A stretch of 64,000 bases of DNA. Source: Clostridia bacterium (GTDB lineage: Bacteria > Bacillota > Clostridia > UBA1381). Made by a program: the position numbers and the translations under genes. How positions within the stretch are numbered: position 1 is the first letter of the stretch; every line of letters begins with the position of its first letter. Positions 16,677 to 24,721 of this stretch are shown here, piece after piece. The stretch is taken from contig CAAEKO010000002.1 of NCBI GenBank assembly GCA_900756545.1, positions 1-64,000 of the forward strand, written 5' to 3'. The notes under the pieces were generated by a model, which worked only from the letters and a program-made list of their open reading frames with translations, was not told the origin of the DNA and ran no database searches.

Positions 16677-16692
16677 TGTTTCACGTGAAACA
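16677..16692. other. parS centromere site, perfect consensus
   Basis: TGTTTCACGTGAAACA is the 16-bp parS consensus without mismatch. ParB loads here and spreads, and the site is near parAB and the origin as in most Firmicutes. It lies between the divergent ger and parAB operons. Confidence 0.97.
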
Positions 16693-16718
16693 AATAAATT
16701 TTACTATTTTTTATAAAA

Positions 16719-16734
16719 TGTTTCATGTGAAACA
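16719..16734. other. Second parS site, one mismatch
   Basis: TGTTTCATGTGAAACA differs from consensus at one central base. It is centred 42 bp (four helical turns) from the perfect site and touches the -35 of the parAB promoter, so ParB binding could also repress parAB. Confidence 0.93.
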
Positions 16735-16762
16735 TTTACATTTATGAAATGTGTGATATAAT
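16735..16762 (+). promoter_or_regulatory. Promoter of parAB
   Basis: TTTACA (16735-16740), 16-base spacer, TATAAT (16757-16762), immediately downstream of the second parS. Confidence 0.65.
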
Positions 16763-16803
16763 AGAATAAGAATAAAAAGAAAGGACGTGTATGCTAAAAT
16801 ATT

Positions 16804-17577
16804 ATGAGTAAGATAATTGCGGTCACAAACCAAAAAGGCGGTGTAGGAAAAACGACTACTGCCGTGAATTTATCCGCTTGTCTGGCCTATAAAGGAAAGC
16901 GGGTACTCTTAGTCGATGCAGATCCGCAAGGTAATAGTACTAGCGGATCTGGAATTAATAAAAATGATATAAAAATTTCAATTTATGACTGTTTAATTGA
17001 TCCTTTAAATATAAATACAGCTATTTTACGGACAAACCAACGTAATTTATCTGTTTTACCATCCTCGAGTGATCTTTCTGCAGCAGAAATTGAACTGGCA
17101 CAAGAAGATAATCGTGAGTTTTTTTTAAAAAATACACTAGATTTGGTACAGGATAAATTTGATTACATATTTATTGATTCTCCTCCGGCTCTTGGTATGC
17201 TGACAATTAATATTATGACAGTAAGTGATTCGGTGCTAATTCCGATACAATGTGAATACTACGCCTTAGAAGGCCTGACACAGCTCATTAGTTCTATCCG
17301 CACAATCAAAAAACAATGGAATCCTGATCTTGAAATTGAAGGCATAATAGCAACAATGTTTGATAAACGATTAAATCTGTCTGTTCAGGTTATAGAGGAG
17401 GTAAAAAAACATTTTCCCGATAAGGTTTATCAAACTATCATACCTAGAAACGTTCGTCTTTCCGAAGCGCCAAGCTTTGGACAACCAATTATAAAGTATG
17501 ACATAACTTCTACTGGGGCAGAAGCTTATTTCTCTCTGGCACGTGAGTTTATTAAAAATAATGAGAAAATGAGGTAA
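16804..17577 (+). CDS. parA: Chromosome partitioning ATPase ParA/Soj
   Basis: A 257-residue deviant Walker ATPase that works with ParB-parS in origin segregation and, in Bacillus, regulates DnaA. The deviant Walker A motif KGGVGKTTT is at 11-19, Walker A' [10 protein letters not shown] near 39-48, Walker [13 protein letters not shown] near 120. The short N terminus without an HTH marks a chromosomal rather than plasmid ParA. The stop is five bases before parB. The upstream intergenic region has two parS sites. Confidence 0.96.
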   Translation: MSKIIAVTNQKGGVGKTTTAVNLSACLAYKGKRVLLVDADPQGNSTSGSGINKNDIKISIYDCLIDPLNINTAILRTNQRNLSVLPSSSDLSAAEIELAQEDNREFFLKNTLDLVQDKFDYIFIDSPPALGMLTINIMTVSDSVLIPIQCEYYALEGLTQLISSIRTIKKQWNPDLEIEGIIATMFDKRLNLSVQVIEEVKKHFPDKVYQTIIPRNVRLSEAPSFGQPIIKYDITSTGAEAYFSLAREFIKNNEKMR

Positions 17578-17581
17578 AAAT

Positions 17582-18442
17582 ATGGTAAAGAAAGGACTTG
17601 GAAAAGGACTTGGAGCTTTATTTACTGACGAAAATCCAATAACTATTGAATATGAAACTGGTATAACAGAACTAAACATTACACAGGTAGAGCCTAATAA
17701 AAATCAACCAAGAAAAATATTTGATGAGGATAAATTGTCTGCTTTAGCTGAATCAATTCATGAACATGGGTTGATCCAGCCTATTATTGTAACAAAAAAT
17801 AATACCGGGACCTATACAATCGTTGCTGGTGAACGCCGCTGGCGCGCGGCTAAAAAAGCTGGTCTTTCAAAAATATCTGCCGTTATAAAAGATTATTCTA
17901 ACCAAACAATTACTGAAATTGCTTTGATTGAAAATTTGCAAAGAGAAGATTTGAATCCTATAGAAGAAGCATTAGGATATAAGGCCCTAATGGATGAATT
18001 TTCTTTGACCCAAGAACAAATTAGTCATCGTATTGGCAAAAGCCGCAGCGCTATAGCTAACTCCTTGCGTCTGCTCACATTAGAGGAAGAATTACAAAAA
18101 AAAGTTATATCCGGTGAAATCTCGGAGGGCCATGCCCGAGCCGCTTTATCCTTAGATAGTGCTGTTCTTCGAGAATTCTTAATTAACCGTATTATTGAAG
18201 ATGGACTCAATGTAAGGCAGGCTGAACACCTGGCTAAGGAATTGCAAAAGGAACCGAAACCGAAAAAGGAGCCAAACAGAAATCCGCTTTATGATATTGA
18301 GATTGACCGTTTACAAGACAAACTTTCATCAAAATTTGGTACGAAAGTAAAAATCCAGCATAAAGAAAAAAAAGGTAAGATAGAAATTGAATACTATGGA
18401 AACGATGATCTTGAACGGCTATTAAATTTATTTAACATATAG
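17582..18442 (+). CDS. parB: Chromosome partitioning protein ParB/Spo0J
   Basis: A 286-residue ParB clamp protein that binds parS, hydrolyses CTP and recruits condensin. The N-terminal GLGKGLGALF is the ParA-interacting segment. The CTP-binding motif GERRWRAA is at 83-90, the ENLQRED motif follows, and the helix-turn-helix LTQEQISHRIGKSRSAIANS is near 140-160. The C-terminal dimerisation domain is present. It is translationally close to parA, and both parS sites are in the same intergenic region, so the system is complete in this window. Confidence 0.96.
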   Translation: MVKKGLGKGLGALFTDENPITIEYETGITELNITQVEPNKNQPRKIFDEDKLSALAESIHEHGLIQPIIVTKNNTGTYTIVAGERRWRAAKKAGLSKISAVIKDYSNQTITEIALIENLQREDLNPIEEALGYKALMDEFSLTQEQISHRIGKSRSAIANSLRLLTLEEELQKKVISGEISEGHARAALSLDSAVLREFLINRIIEDGLNVRQAEHLAKELQKEPKPKKEPNRNPLYDIEIDRLQDKLSSKFGTKVKIQHKEKKGKIEIEYYGNDDLERLLNLFNI

Positions 18443-18613
18443 TATTAAATTTTACATAATTTTACATTTTTTTTGTGTTTAAACATAGCCTGTATTATAG
18501 TTTTTGCATATTCTTAATATCATTTCATGTTAATTACAATTTTGCTCTTAAAACGCAATTTTGGGCCGAATTTGGATACATTGTATTTTTAAGAAAAGCG
18601 AGGTGAAAATTAG

Positions 18614-19066
18614 ATGGGAAAAAGAGGCGAAAACAAATCCCTATTTTTATATACTGCTTTAATTTTTATTGTAGCGTTGCTTCTGATCATTCTTTCTTTT
18701 TTTGGTGATAATCATATGAAAAAGAATCAGCCGAATATTTCAGAGGAAACTACACAGGCTGCTTCTGGAGGCGGTTTAACAGAAAGGGCAGCGCAGCTGA
18801 GTGAGGACAATCGCATACTTCTGGAAAAATGCAAAACCCTTGAACAAAAGCAAATCGAAATAGAAAATGAAAACATATTGCTCAAAGAACAAACTCTGGC
18901 TTCTTCTACACAAAATGAAATTAGCGAAAGGTTGTTTGATATTTATATTTTATTATATAGGAAGAAATTTGAGGAAGCGAAAGCCGCATTGACTGAAATC
19001 AATATTGACTCTCTGGACCTTAAGCAAAAAGAATTTTATGATATTTTAGTTACAAAAGCAAAATAA
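18614..19066 (+). CDS. Membrane-anchored coiled-coil protein of unknown function
   Basis: A 150-residue protein with one N-terminal transmembrane helix (about 11-34, FLYTALIFIVALLLIILSFF), a polar linker, a predicted coiled coil (about 57-105, rich in Glu, Lys, Leu and Gln), and a helical C terminus. GAGGTGAAAATTAG precedes the ATG. It sits between parB and serS on the same strand. I know no named family for it. A one-pass protein with a coiled coil of this kind could be a division or envelope scaffold, but nothing in the sequence proves it. Confidence 0.8.
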   Translation: MGKRGENKSLFLYTALIFIVALLLIILSFFGDNHMKKNQPNISEETTQAASGGGLTERAAQLSEDNRILLEKCKTLEQKQIEIENENILLKEQTLASSTQNEISERLFDIYILLYRKKFEEAKAALTEINIDSLDLKQKEFYDILVTKAK

Positions 19067-19088
19067 TATAATTGGAGGATAAAATCAT

Positions 19089-20360
19089 ATGCTTGACATT
19101 AAAATTTTAAGAACAAATCCTGACCTGATCCGCACAGCACTAAAAAACCGCTGTAATGATTTGGACATTACCCCCGCAATCGAATTAGACAAACAACGCA
19201 GGGAATTACTGAATGATGTTGAACAGCGTAAGGCACAGCAAAACGAAATCACAAAAAAAATTCCAGCTATGAAGAAGGCCGGCGAAGATACACAATCTAT
19301 CTTTGACCAAATGCGTGCTTTATCTGACACCATTAAAGAGGATGATGCGAAAATTTCAGAAATTGATGACCAACTCCGGAATTTTATGCTGCGCATCCCC
19401 AATATCCCCAATGAAAGTGTACCTGTTGGAAAGGATGATACAGAGAATATAGAAATGCGCCGCTGGGGTAACCCTACGACTTTTTCTTTTGAACCAAAAC
19501 CACACTGGGATATTGGCACAAACCTTGAAATTTTAGACTTTGACCGGGGCGCAAAAATTGCTGGTTCACGATTCACAGTTTATAAGGGACAGGGGGCAAA
19601 GCTGGAGCGTGCGGTAATCCAATATTTTCTTAATACCCACGAAAAATCTGGTTACACAGAGATTTTACCGCCTTATATGGTAAACAGAGAATCCATGACC
19701 GGAACAGGCCAACTCCCAAAATTTGAAGAAGATGCTTTTAAACTTGTAAATAACGGCTATTTCATGATTCCTACTGCGGAAGTCCCTGTGACAAATCTGC
19801 ACAGGGATGAAATATTGGACGGTAAACAACTGCCTATCAAATACTGTGCATATTCCGCCTGTTTCCGAGCAGAAGCTGGTTCAGCAGGCCGCGATACCCG
19901 GGGATTAATCCGTCAGCATCAGTTCAATAAGGTTGAATTAGTAAAATTTGTTTCTCCAGAAAACAGTTATCAAGAGCTGGAGACCCTGACAAACGACGCC
20001 GAAAAGCTTTTACAGGGCCTTGGTCTGCCTTATCGGGTAGTATGCTTATCTACCGGTGATCTAGGCTTTTCATCAGCAAAAACTTACGACATTGAGGTTT
20101 GGATGCCTAGCTACAACCGTTATGTAGAAATTTCTTCCTGTTCAAATTTTGAAGATTATCAAGCACGACGGGCGAATATCAAATATAAAAATGATACAAA
20201 AGACAAGGCTAAATTTGTTCATACGCTGAATGGTTCAGGCCTTGCTGTCGGGCGTACTGTAGCCGCTATTTTGGAAAACTTCCAAAATACTGACGGTACG
20301 GTCACCATCCCGCAAGTTTTGGCGCCATTTATGGGAACAGACAAAATTGAGAAAAAATAA
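19089..20360 (+). CDS. serS: Seryl-tRNA synthetase
   Basis: A 423-residue class II aminoacyl-tRNA synthetase that charges tRNA-Ser. The long N-terminal antiparallel coiled-coil arm (about 25-105) that holds the tRNA variable arm is evident. Motif 2 [19 protein letters not shown] is near 257-275, and motif 3 [18 protein letters not shown] is near 380-397. GGAGG precedes the ATG. No T-box leader is visible in the 170 bases upstream of the preceding gene or the 22 bases upstream of serS. In many Firmicutes serS also follows parAB near the origin. Confidence 0.97.
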   Translation: MLDIKILRTNPDLIRTALKNRCNDLDITPAIELDKQRRELLNDVEQRKAQQNEITKKIPAMKKAGEDTQSIFDQMRALSDTIKEDDAKISEIDDQLRNFMLRIPNIPNESVPVGKDDTENIEMRRWGNPTTFSFEPKPHWDIGTNLEILDFDRGAKIAGSRFTVYKGQGAKLERAVIQYFLNTHEKSGYTEILPPYMVNRESMTGTGQLPKFEEDAFKLVNNGYFMIPTAEVPVTNLHRDEILDGKQLPIKYCAYSACFRAEAGSAGRDTRGLIRQHQFNKVELVKFVSPENSYQELETLTNDAEKLLQGLGLPYRVVCLSTGDLGFSSAKTYDIEVWMPSYNRYVEISSCSNFEDYQARRANIKYKNDTKDKAKFVHTLNGSGLAVGRTVAAILENFQNTDGTVTIPQVLAPFMGTDKIEKK

Positions 20361-20436
20361 TTTTATCTGTGATATCGAAGAACCCATAAAATAGAACAAG
20401 AAGTATTGATATATTATACAAATTCATATAAAATAA

Positions 20437-20456
20437 CCGCCCCATAAGGGGGCGGG
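20437..20456 (+). terminator. GC-rich hairpin after serS
   Basis: CCGCCCC ataa GGGGGCGG forms a 7-8 bp GC stem, followed by ATATTTTAG. It is probably the serS terminator, and belongs to the recurring GGCGGG hairpin group. Confidence 0.55.
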
Positions 20457-20542
20457 ATATTTTAGATTTAAAAAAATATCTCTTCATGTCAAAAGGGAAA
20501 CAGTTACCAAATTGTGATTAATTATGTAAACCTTAAATTTTT

Positions 20543-20843
20543 TTATCCACAATGCTGGATATTGATTTCCAACATATTAACGGCTTGTCTATGAGGAAAA
20601 TAATGAAGTTATCCACTTTATCCACATAGTTATCCACAGGTACGTAAATATTTTCCAGCCCCGCAAATGCTGATTGCACCGTGAATTTGTTGGTTTACAT
20701 ATTTTTTTGGCAATTTATGTGAAAAATTTCACTTTTTATCCCCACTGACCTGTGGAATCCGTGGAGAACTTTATAAAAACCGCATAATACAGGCCTATTA
20801 TTTTGTTTATATGCAGGAAAAAGTTATCCACACCTGTGGATAA
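20543..20843. other. DnaA-box cluster, candidate oriC part or DnaA-binding locus
   Basis: Within 300 bases are five perfect DnaA boxes TTATCCACA: plus strand at 20543, 20618, 20630 and 20824, and minus strand at 20835-20843. Near matches lie at 20609 (TTATCCACT) and 20736 (TTATCCCCA). Two boxes at 20824 and 20835 form a palindrome. AT-rich stretches flank them. Such density is typical of an origin sub-region. It lies 8.4 kb from the dnaA-dnaN cluster. No DnaA-trio repeat is seen here, so unwinding more likely occurs at the other cluster. The rest of the 536-base gap after serS holds only a hairpin. Confidence 0.85.
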
Positions 20844-20896
20844 AACCATGGATAGGTAATATAACTGTAATTATTCTGTAAAAGGATGTTCATATT

Positions 20897-21568
20897 ATGC
20901 TGACGCCACGACTAAAAGCCATTTATAATCATGTTTCTGCGGAAACAATCGCAGATATTGGTACAGATCATGCTTACATTCCAATTGAACTTGCCATAAC
21001 AGGCCGAATCCGCCATAGTATTGCAACAGATATCAACTCCGGCCCGCTTTCCATTGCGGCTGCAAATATAAAAAAATACGGCCTTACAAATAAAATTGAA
21101 CTTCGGCTGGGGCCTGGCTTAGCGCCTATTCTCGCTGGAGAAGCAGATGAAATGATCATCGCGGGGATGGGCGGGGAAATGATCCGCCAAATTTTAGAGG
21201 AGGGAAGGACGGTAGCCCAATCCGCTTCCCGCCTAATTCTTCAGCCTATGAATGCCCAGTATGAGCTCCGGAAATGGCTTGCTTCCAACCATTTTAGAAT
21301 CGATCGGGAGGATATCGCCACAGAAGGACACAAAGTTTACAACATTCTAATTATTACGAATGGAGAAATGCTTTTTTCGGAAAAAGATATTTATTTACAT
21401 CTTCCTCAATCCCTGCAAAATCACCCCGATTTTGGGGCTCTGTGGTCAAAAAAGCATAGGGAATTTAAAAAGATACGGGATGGTCTTTTACGATCTCAAA
21501 TAAAAAATGAGAGCCTAATTTTAAAATATACAGAGTTATTAAGCGATTTAGAAAGGATAAAACCATGA
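20897..21568 (+). CDS. trmK: tRNA (adenine22-N1)-methyltransferase
   Basis: A 223-residue SAM-dependent methyltransferase of the COG2384 family, which makes m1A22 in tRNA in Gram-positive bacteria. The SAM motif ADIGTDHAYIPIELA is near 18-32, the characteristic EMIIAGMGGEMI near 87-98, and the motif LQPMNAQYELRKWL near 112-125. It has the usual partner, a Nif3-like gene overlapping by four bases (ATGA). AAAGGATG precedes the ATG. It starts 53 bases after the last DnaA box. In other Clostridia this pair typically sits next to rpoD/dnaG; here it is beside the origin cluster. Confidence 0.93.
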   Translation: MLTPRLKAIYNHVSAETIADIGTDHAYIPIELAITGRIRHSIATDINSGPLSIAAANIKKYGLTNKIELRLGPGLAPILAGEADEMIIAGMGGEMIRQILEEGRTVAQSASRLILQPMNAQYELRKWLASNHFRIDREDIATEGHKVYNILIITNGEMLFSEKDIYLHLPQSLQNHPDFGALWSKKHREFKKIRDGLLRSQIKNESLILKYTELLSDLERIKP

Positions 21569-22338
21569 TTTTACAAGAATTGATTTTAAAAATTGAAGAG
21601 AAATTTCCGCCCGATCTGGCTTATTCATGGGATAATATAGGACTGCTGGCCGGCGATCCTAATCAAGAAATCAAAACAGTGTTAGTGACTTTAGACATAA
21701 ATTCTGCAGTAGCCAGAGAAGCGGAAAATATCAGCGCTGACCTCATCCTCTCACATCATCCCATTTTAATGAGCGGAATAAAAAATGTACAGCTGAACAC
21801 AGAAAATGGGAAAATGCTATCTATACTGCTTAAAAATAATATTGCTGTATATGCGGCGCACACCAATCTTGATGTAGCTCCTAATGGCATAAACGCGCGC
21901 CTGGCGTCGATTTTTTCCCTGACCAATTCTGAAATATTGGCAGATGAACAGCCTGGTGGAGCTGGCTTGGGCAGGGTAGGGAATTTAGAACGGGAAATCA
22001 CCCTATCTGAGTTCGCAGAACTTTGTAAAACAAAACTGAACACACCGGCAGTTCGGGTATGTGGTGATCCTGATAAAAAAATAAAACGGATTGCTATTGG
22101 TTCCGGAGGCTGCAGCGACTACATCCCAGCAGCCATTGCTAAGAAAGCCGACGTAATGCTTACTGCAGATATGAAATATCATACGGCCATTGACGCTGTT
22201 TTAGATGGTATTGCCGTTGTGGACGCAGGGCACTATCCCACAGAAATCATTGTCATGGATATATTCTCTTCGCTTCTTGAGGAACACGGTTTAAAGATTA
22301 TCCGTTCAGAAAATCAGGATATATTTAGATTTATATAA
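21565..22338 (+). CDS. Nif3-like dinuclear metal centre protein
   Basis: A 257-residue member of the Nif3/YqfO/GTP cyclohydrolase I type 2 family. Metal-binding motifs are present: LILSHHPILMSG near 55-66, YAAHTNLDVAPNG near 93-105, and the C-terminal VDAGHYPTE near 218-226. It is short, without the central insertion domain of the Bacillus YqfO. It is co-transcribed with trmK, a conserved pairing across Firmicutes. The true biochemical function remains uncertain. A terminator follows at 22362-22400. Confidence 0.92.
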   Translation: MILQELILKIEEKFPPDLAYSWDNIGLLAGDPNQEIKTVLVTLDINSAVAREAENISADLILSHHPILMSGIKNVQLNTENGKMLSILLKNNIAVYAAHTNLDVAPNGINARLASIFSLTNSEILADEQPGGAGLGRVGNLEREITLSEFAELCKTKLNTPAVRVCGDPDKKIKRIAIGSGGCSDYIPAAIAKKADVMLTADMKYHTAIDAVLDGIAVVDAGHYPTEIIVMDIFSSLLEEHGLKIIRSENQDIFRFI

Positions 22339-22361
22339 TATATCAACTATGCTATCTTTAA

Positions 22362-22400
22362 AAAAAATAACCGCTGGACTATCCAGCGATTATTTTTTTT
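22362..22400. terminator. Bidirectional terminator between Nif3-like gene and secreted repeat protein
   Basis: AATAACCGCTGGA ctaTCCAGCGATTATT with A-run upstream and T-run downstream, so it can act on both convergent genes. Confidence 0.85.
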
Positions 22401-22414
22401 GGAGATATTATCAT

Positions 22415-23950
22415 TTATTCATTATCTGCAAAATCAATATAGAGAGTTTCTCCTTCTGCCTTAACCTCGGCATTCAAAATCTCGGAGAAGAAATCAGCCG
22501 GCACAAAGGTAACCGCATAATTCTTATCCCCAAGAGAAATCTGTATAGGGGCCTTAGACAGGGTAGAAGGCATCATTCTAGCTTTATTATACTGATTCAC
22601 TCCTACACTAAAATTTACGCCCATAGGCACAGTACCAACCGTTACTGCATCCAAAACTTCATCCCATTTTACCTCATAGCCAATCGCTTCCGCAACCGCG
22701 CGGACGGGCGCCATTCCTGCCACTGAAACATCATCTGTATCTACCGTAATTTCCTTACCGTTTACAATGATCTTTCGGTAAAGTACATCCAAATCAATTT
22801 CTTCAGCCTCATTTTCCGTTTCTTCATCCAATACGATCACCAATTCCGGTGTTGTCTGCGGTGGCAAGCTTTTTGTTGTGCCGGTATAGAATACAGCTAC
22901 TGCACGTCCTTCAATATCACCAATATAATCCTCGCCATTCTCATCAACAGTCTTAATTTCTTCACTATGGTTTATAACCAATGTTCTTCCGCTGCTCAGG
23001 TAAGAGCCTTCTTCCATTCTTACAAATCTGTCAACAGTTACATTCGTGAAATCTTCTTCATTCATGATAACAACTACATCTGGCGTATAGCGGGGCGGAT
23101 ATACCAAAACCATAGGCTTATTTCCATCTGTAAAAACTGAAATCCTGGTATCCTTTTTAATCTCTTCCCTTGTTGCCTTTTCGCCCTTCTGATTCAAAAT
23201 CAGAGTATCATCTGTCAGTACAATATCAAATTCATTTTCGCCTTCGTTGACATGAATATAATCACCTATTTCAGTAACTGTACCTGTCTGGTTTACGAAT
23301 CCAACAGGCATTTCATCTTCGTTTTCCTCTGCATCCATAACAATCACCAGTTCCGGATTCGTCTGGGCAGGGATGCTCATGGTAGAAGCCGTTGAAAATA
23401 CGACTAAATCGCGTCCTTCCAGCTCGCCTTCAAATTTTTCACCTTTTTCATCAATAATTTTTGTGTTATCTGCTAAATTCAGAGCAAGCATATTCCCCTG
23501 GCTGGTCAAGCGGCCTGTATCCGCTGTACGGAAAGTATCAACTGTTACTGCGCCGGCGTCGCCAGTATCCACAATGATTACGTCTGGTGTATAGCGGGGA
23601 GGCTCAATCAACTCTGCCGGTTTGTTTCCATTTACAAATGCAATGATTTCAACATCCTTTTTTAAATCATCCTTTGTTAGCTTTTCACCTTTATTATTAT
23701 AAATCAAAGCATCATCTGACACAACTATATCATATTCTGCCTTTTCATTATTTTCAATATGAATAAAGTCACCAGTTTCTATAATTTTACCGGTCACGCT
23801 TATGTACTTTTCCTTTACTTCCGCTAAACTTTCTTCAATCAATGCAGAATTCCCTATCTCGCCATTCGACGCAATGCTATCAGCAAAGACTGCGTATCCG
23901 CTGGTTAAAATGCCTATGGCTAATATTACTGATAAAACTTTCTTTTTCAT
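22415..23950 (-). CDS. Secreted duplicated-domain protein with copper amine oxidase N-like domain
   Basis: A 511-residue exported protein. The signal peptide (about 1-23) ends VFA. Two tandem repeats of roughly 155 residues (about 52-205 and 217-375) share the landmarks GDFIHI/GDYIHV, NNKGEK/NQKGEK, PPRYTPDVVVI and PELVIV. The C terminus (about 385-511) starts IIVNGKEI and has PVRAVAEAIGYEVKWDE, the mark of the copper amine oxidase N-terminal-like domain common in clostridial cell-surface proteins. It has no enzyme motif, so it is probably a surface or matrix protein. GAAAGGAAG precedes the ATG. A palindrome (23978-23997) lies upstream. Confidence 0.85.
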   Translation of the reverse strand: MKKKVLSVILAIGILTSGYAVFADSIASNGEIGNSALIEESLAEVKEKYISVTGKIIETGDFIHIENNEKAEYDIVVSDDALIYNNKGEKLTKDDLKKDVEIIAFVNGNKPAELIEPPRYTPDVIIVDTGDAGAVTVDTFRTADTGRLTSQGNMLALNLADNTKIIDEKGEKFEGELEGRDLVVFSTASTMSIPAQTNPELVIVMDAEENEDEMPVGFVNQTGTVTEIGDYIHVNEGENEFDIVLTDDTLILNQKGEKATREEIKKDTRISVFTDGNKPMVLVYPPRYTPDVVVIMNEEDFTNVTVDRFVRMEEGSYLSSGRTLVINHSEEIKTVDENGEDYIGDIEGRAVAVFYTGTTKSLPPQTTPELVIVLDEETENEAEEIDLDVLYRKIIVNGKEITVDTDDVSVAGMAPVRAVAEAIGYEVKWDEVLDAVTVGTVPMGVNFSVGVNQYNKARMMPSTLSKAPIQISLGDKNYAVTFVPADFFSEILNAEVKAEGETLYIDFADNE

Positions 23951-23977
23951 ATTTATATTCTTCCTTTCTTGCTTTTA

Positions 23978-23997
23978 AATAAGCAAATGCTTATTTG
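23978..23997. promoter_or_regulatory. Palindrome upstream of the secreted repeat protein
   Basis: AAATAAGCAAATGCTTATTT has nine-base perfect arms around a two-base centre, about 30 bases before the start codon. A second, shorter inverted repeat, ATTAGA/TCTAAT, lies at 24002-24023. Likely an operator or 5' leader hairpin; the regulator is unknown. Confidence 0.45.
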
Positions 23998-24152
23998 TTA
24001 TATTAGACGAATATGTTCTAATTTTGTTCCCAAAAAAATTAAAAAATAATAATATTTTTTTTAAAGCTGTACATAATATCAGTATACAGGTAAACAAAAA
24101 CGCCTGCAAAGCTGAAAAAACGCCGTCCGCGGGCGGCAGAATGGAGAATGCT

Positions 24153-24503
24153 ATGAAAAAAAATATAAAATTTATTATCTTGGCTGGAATCATGGCGCTT
24201 GCCCTAAGCGGCTGCGGGACGGACAAAAATAAAAACAACGCCACCCAAACCCCTGCGCCACCCTCATCAACAGCATCATCTATGAATGATAAAAATAGTT
24301 TAGAGCAAGGTGCTGAAGATACAACCAACGATGTTAAAAATGGTGTAAATGATGCGGCAGAAGGTGCTGGTAATGCAGTCAAGGATGCAGCAGAAGGCGC
24401 CGGAAATGCTGCTAAAGACTTAGCTGAGGGCGCTGGCGACGCTGTAGAGAACGCCGGAAAAGCTGTAGGCGATGCAGCGCAAGGTGTTACTGGAAACAAA
24501 TAA
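24153..24503 (+). CDS. Small lipoprotein with LEA-like amphipathic repeats
   Basis: A 116-residue lipoprotein. The lipobox ALSGC puts the acylated cysteine near 22. After a short Thr/Pro/Ser linker come about five 11-residue repeats of the type DAAEGAGNAVK (about 55-112), rich in Ala, Gly, Asp, Glu and Lys. Such repeats form amphipathic helices as in late-embryogenesis-abundant and YtxH-like stress proteins. The ATG at 24153 is chosen for its ribosome binding site (GGAGAATGCT). It is a single gene with its own terminator. A role in desiccation or membrane stress is plausible but inferred. Confidence 0.82.
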   Translation: MKKNIKFIILAGIMALALSGCGTDKNKNNATQTPAPPSSTASSMNDKNSLEQGAEDTTNDVKNGVNDAAEGAGNAVKDAAEGAGNAAKDLAEGAGDAVENAGKAVGDAAQGVTGNK

Positions 24504-24515
24504 TATTTCTTAAAA

Positions 24516-24542
24516 AAACGCCGGAAATACCGGCGTTTTTTT
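24516..24542 (+). terminator. Terminator of the lipoprotein gene
   Basis: ACGCCGG aaata CCGGCGT followed by seven T, directly after the lipoprotein stop codon. Confidence 0.88.
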
Positions 24543-24544
24543 AA

Positions 24545-24680
24545 AGAAAAACAGCCTGCATTCGCAGGCTGCAAACCATATAGCAAAAAATGCCCACATA
24601 TGTGGTGAAAGCAGACATTACTTGCCTGAATTCCCTTAGATGCATCGGGAATTCAATGTGGAATAACATATAAACATGTT
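24545..24680 (-). ncRNA. Candidate small RNA with self-complementary loop
   Basis: About 136 nt between a good promoter (24687-24714) and a terminator (stem 24552-24571, then TTTTTC on the minus strand). No protein frame. It holds an 8-bp stem GAATTCCC/GGGAATTC (24628-24654) whose 11-base loop contains the palindrome GATGCATC, a 12-bp palindrome CCACATATGTGG (24594-24605), and a stem TAACAT/ATGTTA near the 5' end. The loop palindrome could allow RNA dimers. It matches no family I recognise. Confidence 0.55.
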
Positions 24681-24686
24681 ACTTAT

Positions 24687-24714
24687 AGTATATCATAAAT
24701 ATCTAATTTGTCAA
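24687..24714 (-). promoter_or_regulatory. Promoter of the small RNA downstream of the DnaC-like gene
   Basis: Minus-strand TTGACA (24709-24714), 16-base spacer, TATACT (24687-24692). The -35 begins eight bases past the stop codon of the DnaC-like gene. Confidence 0.75.
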
Positions 24715-24721
24715 GACCTTT

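Noticed and set aside
23975..24586. 203-codon minus-strand frame opposite the lipoprotein gene
   Set aside because: Ser/Ala/Pro-rich translation produced by reading the Ala-rich repeats backwards; it also crosses two terminators.
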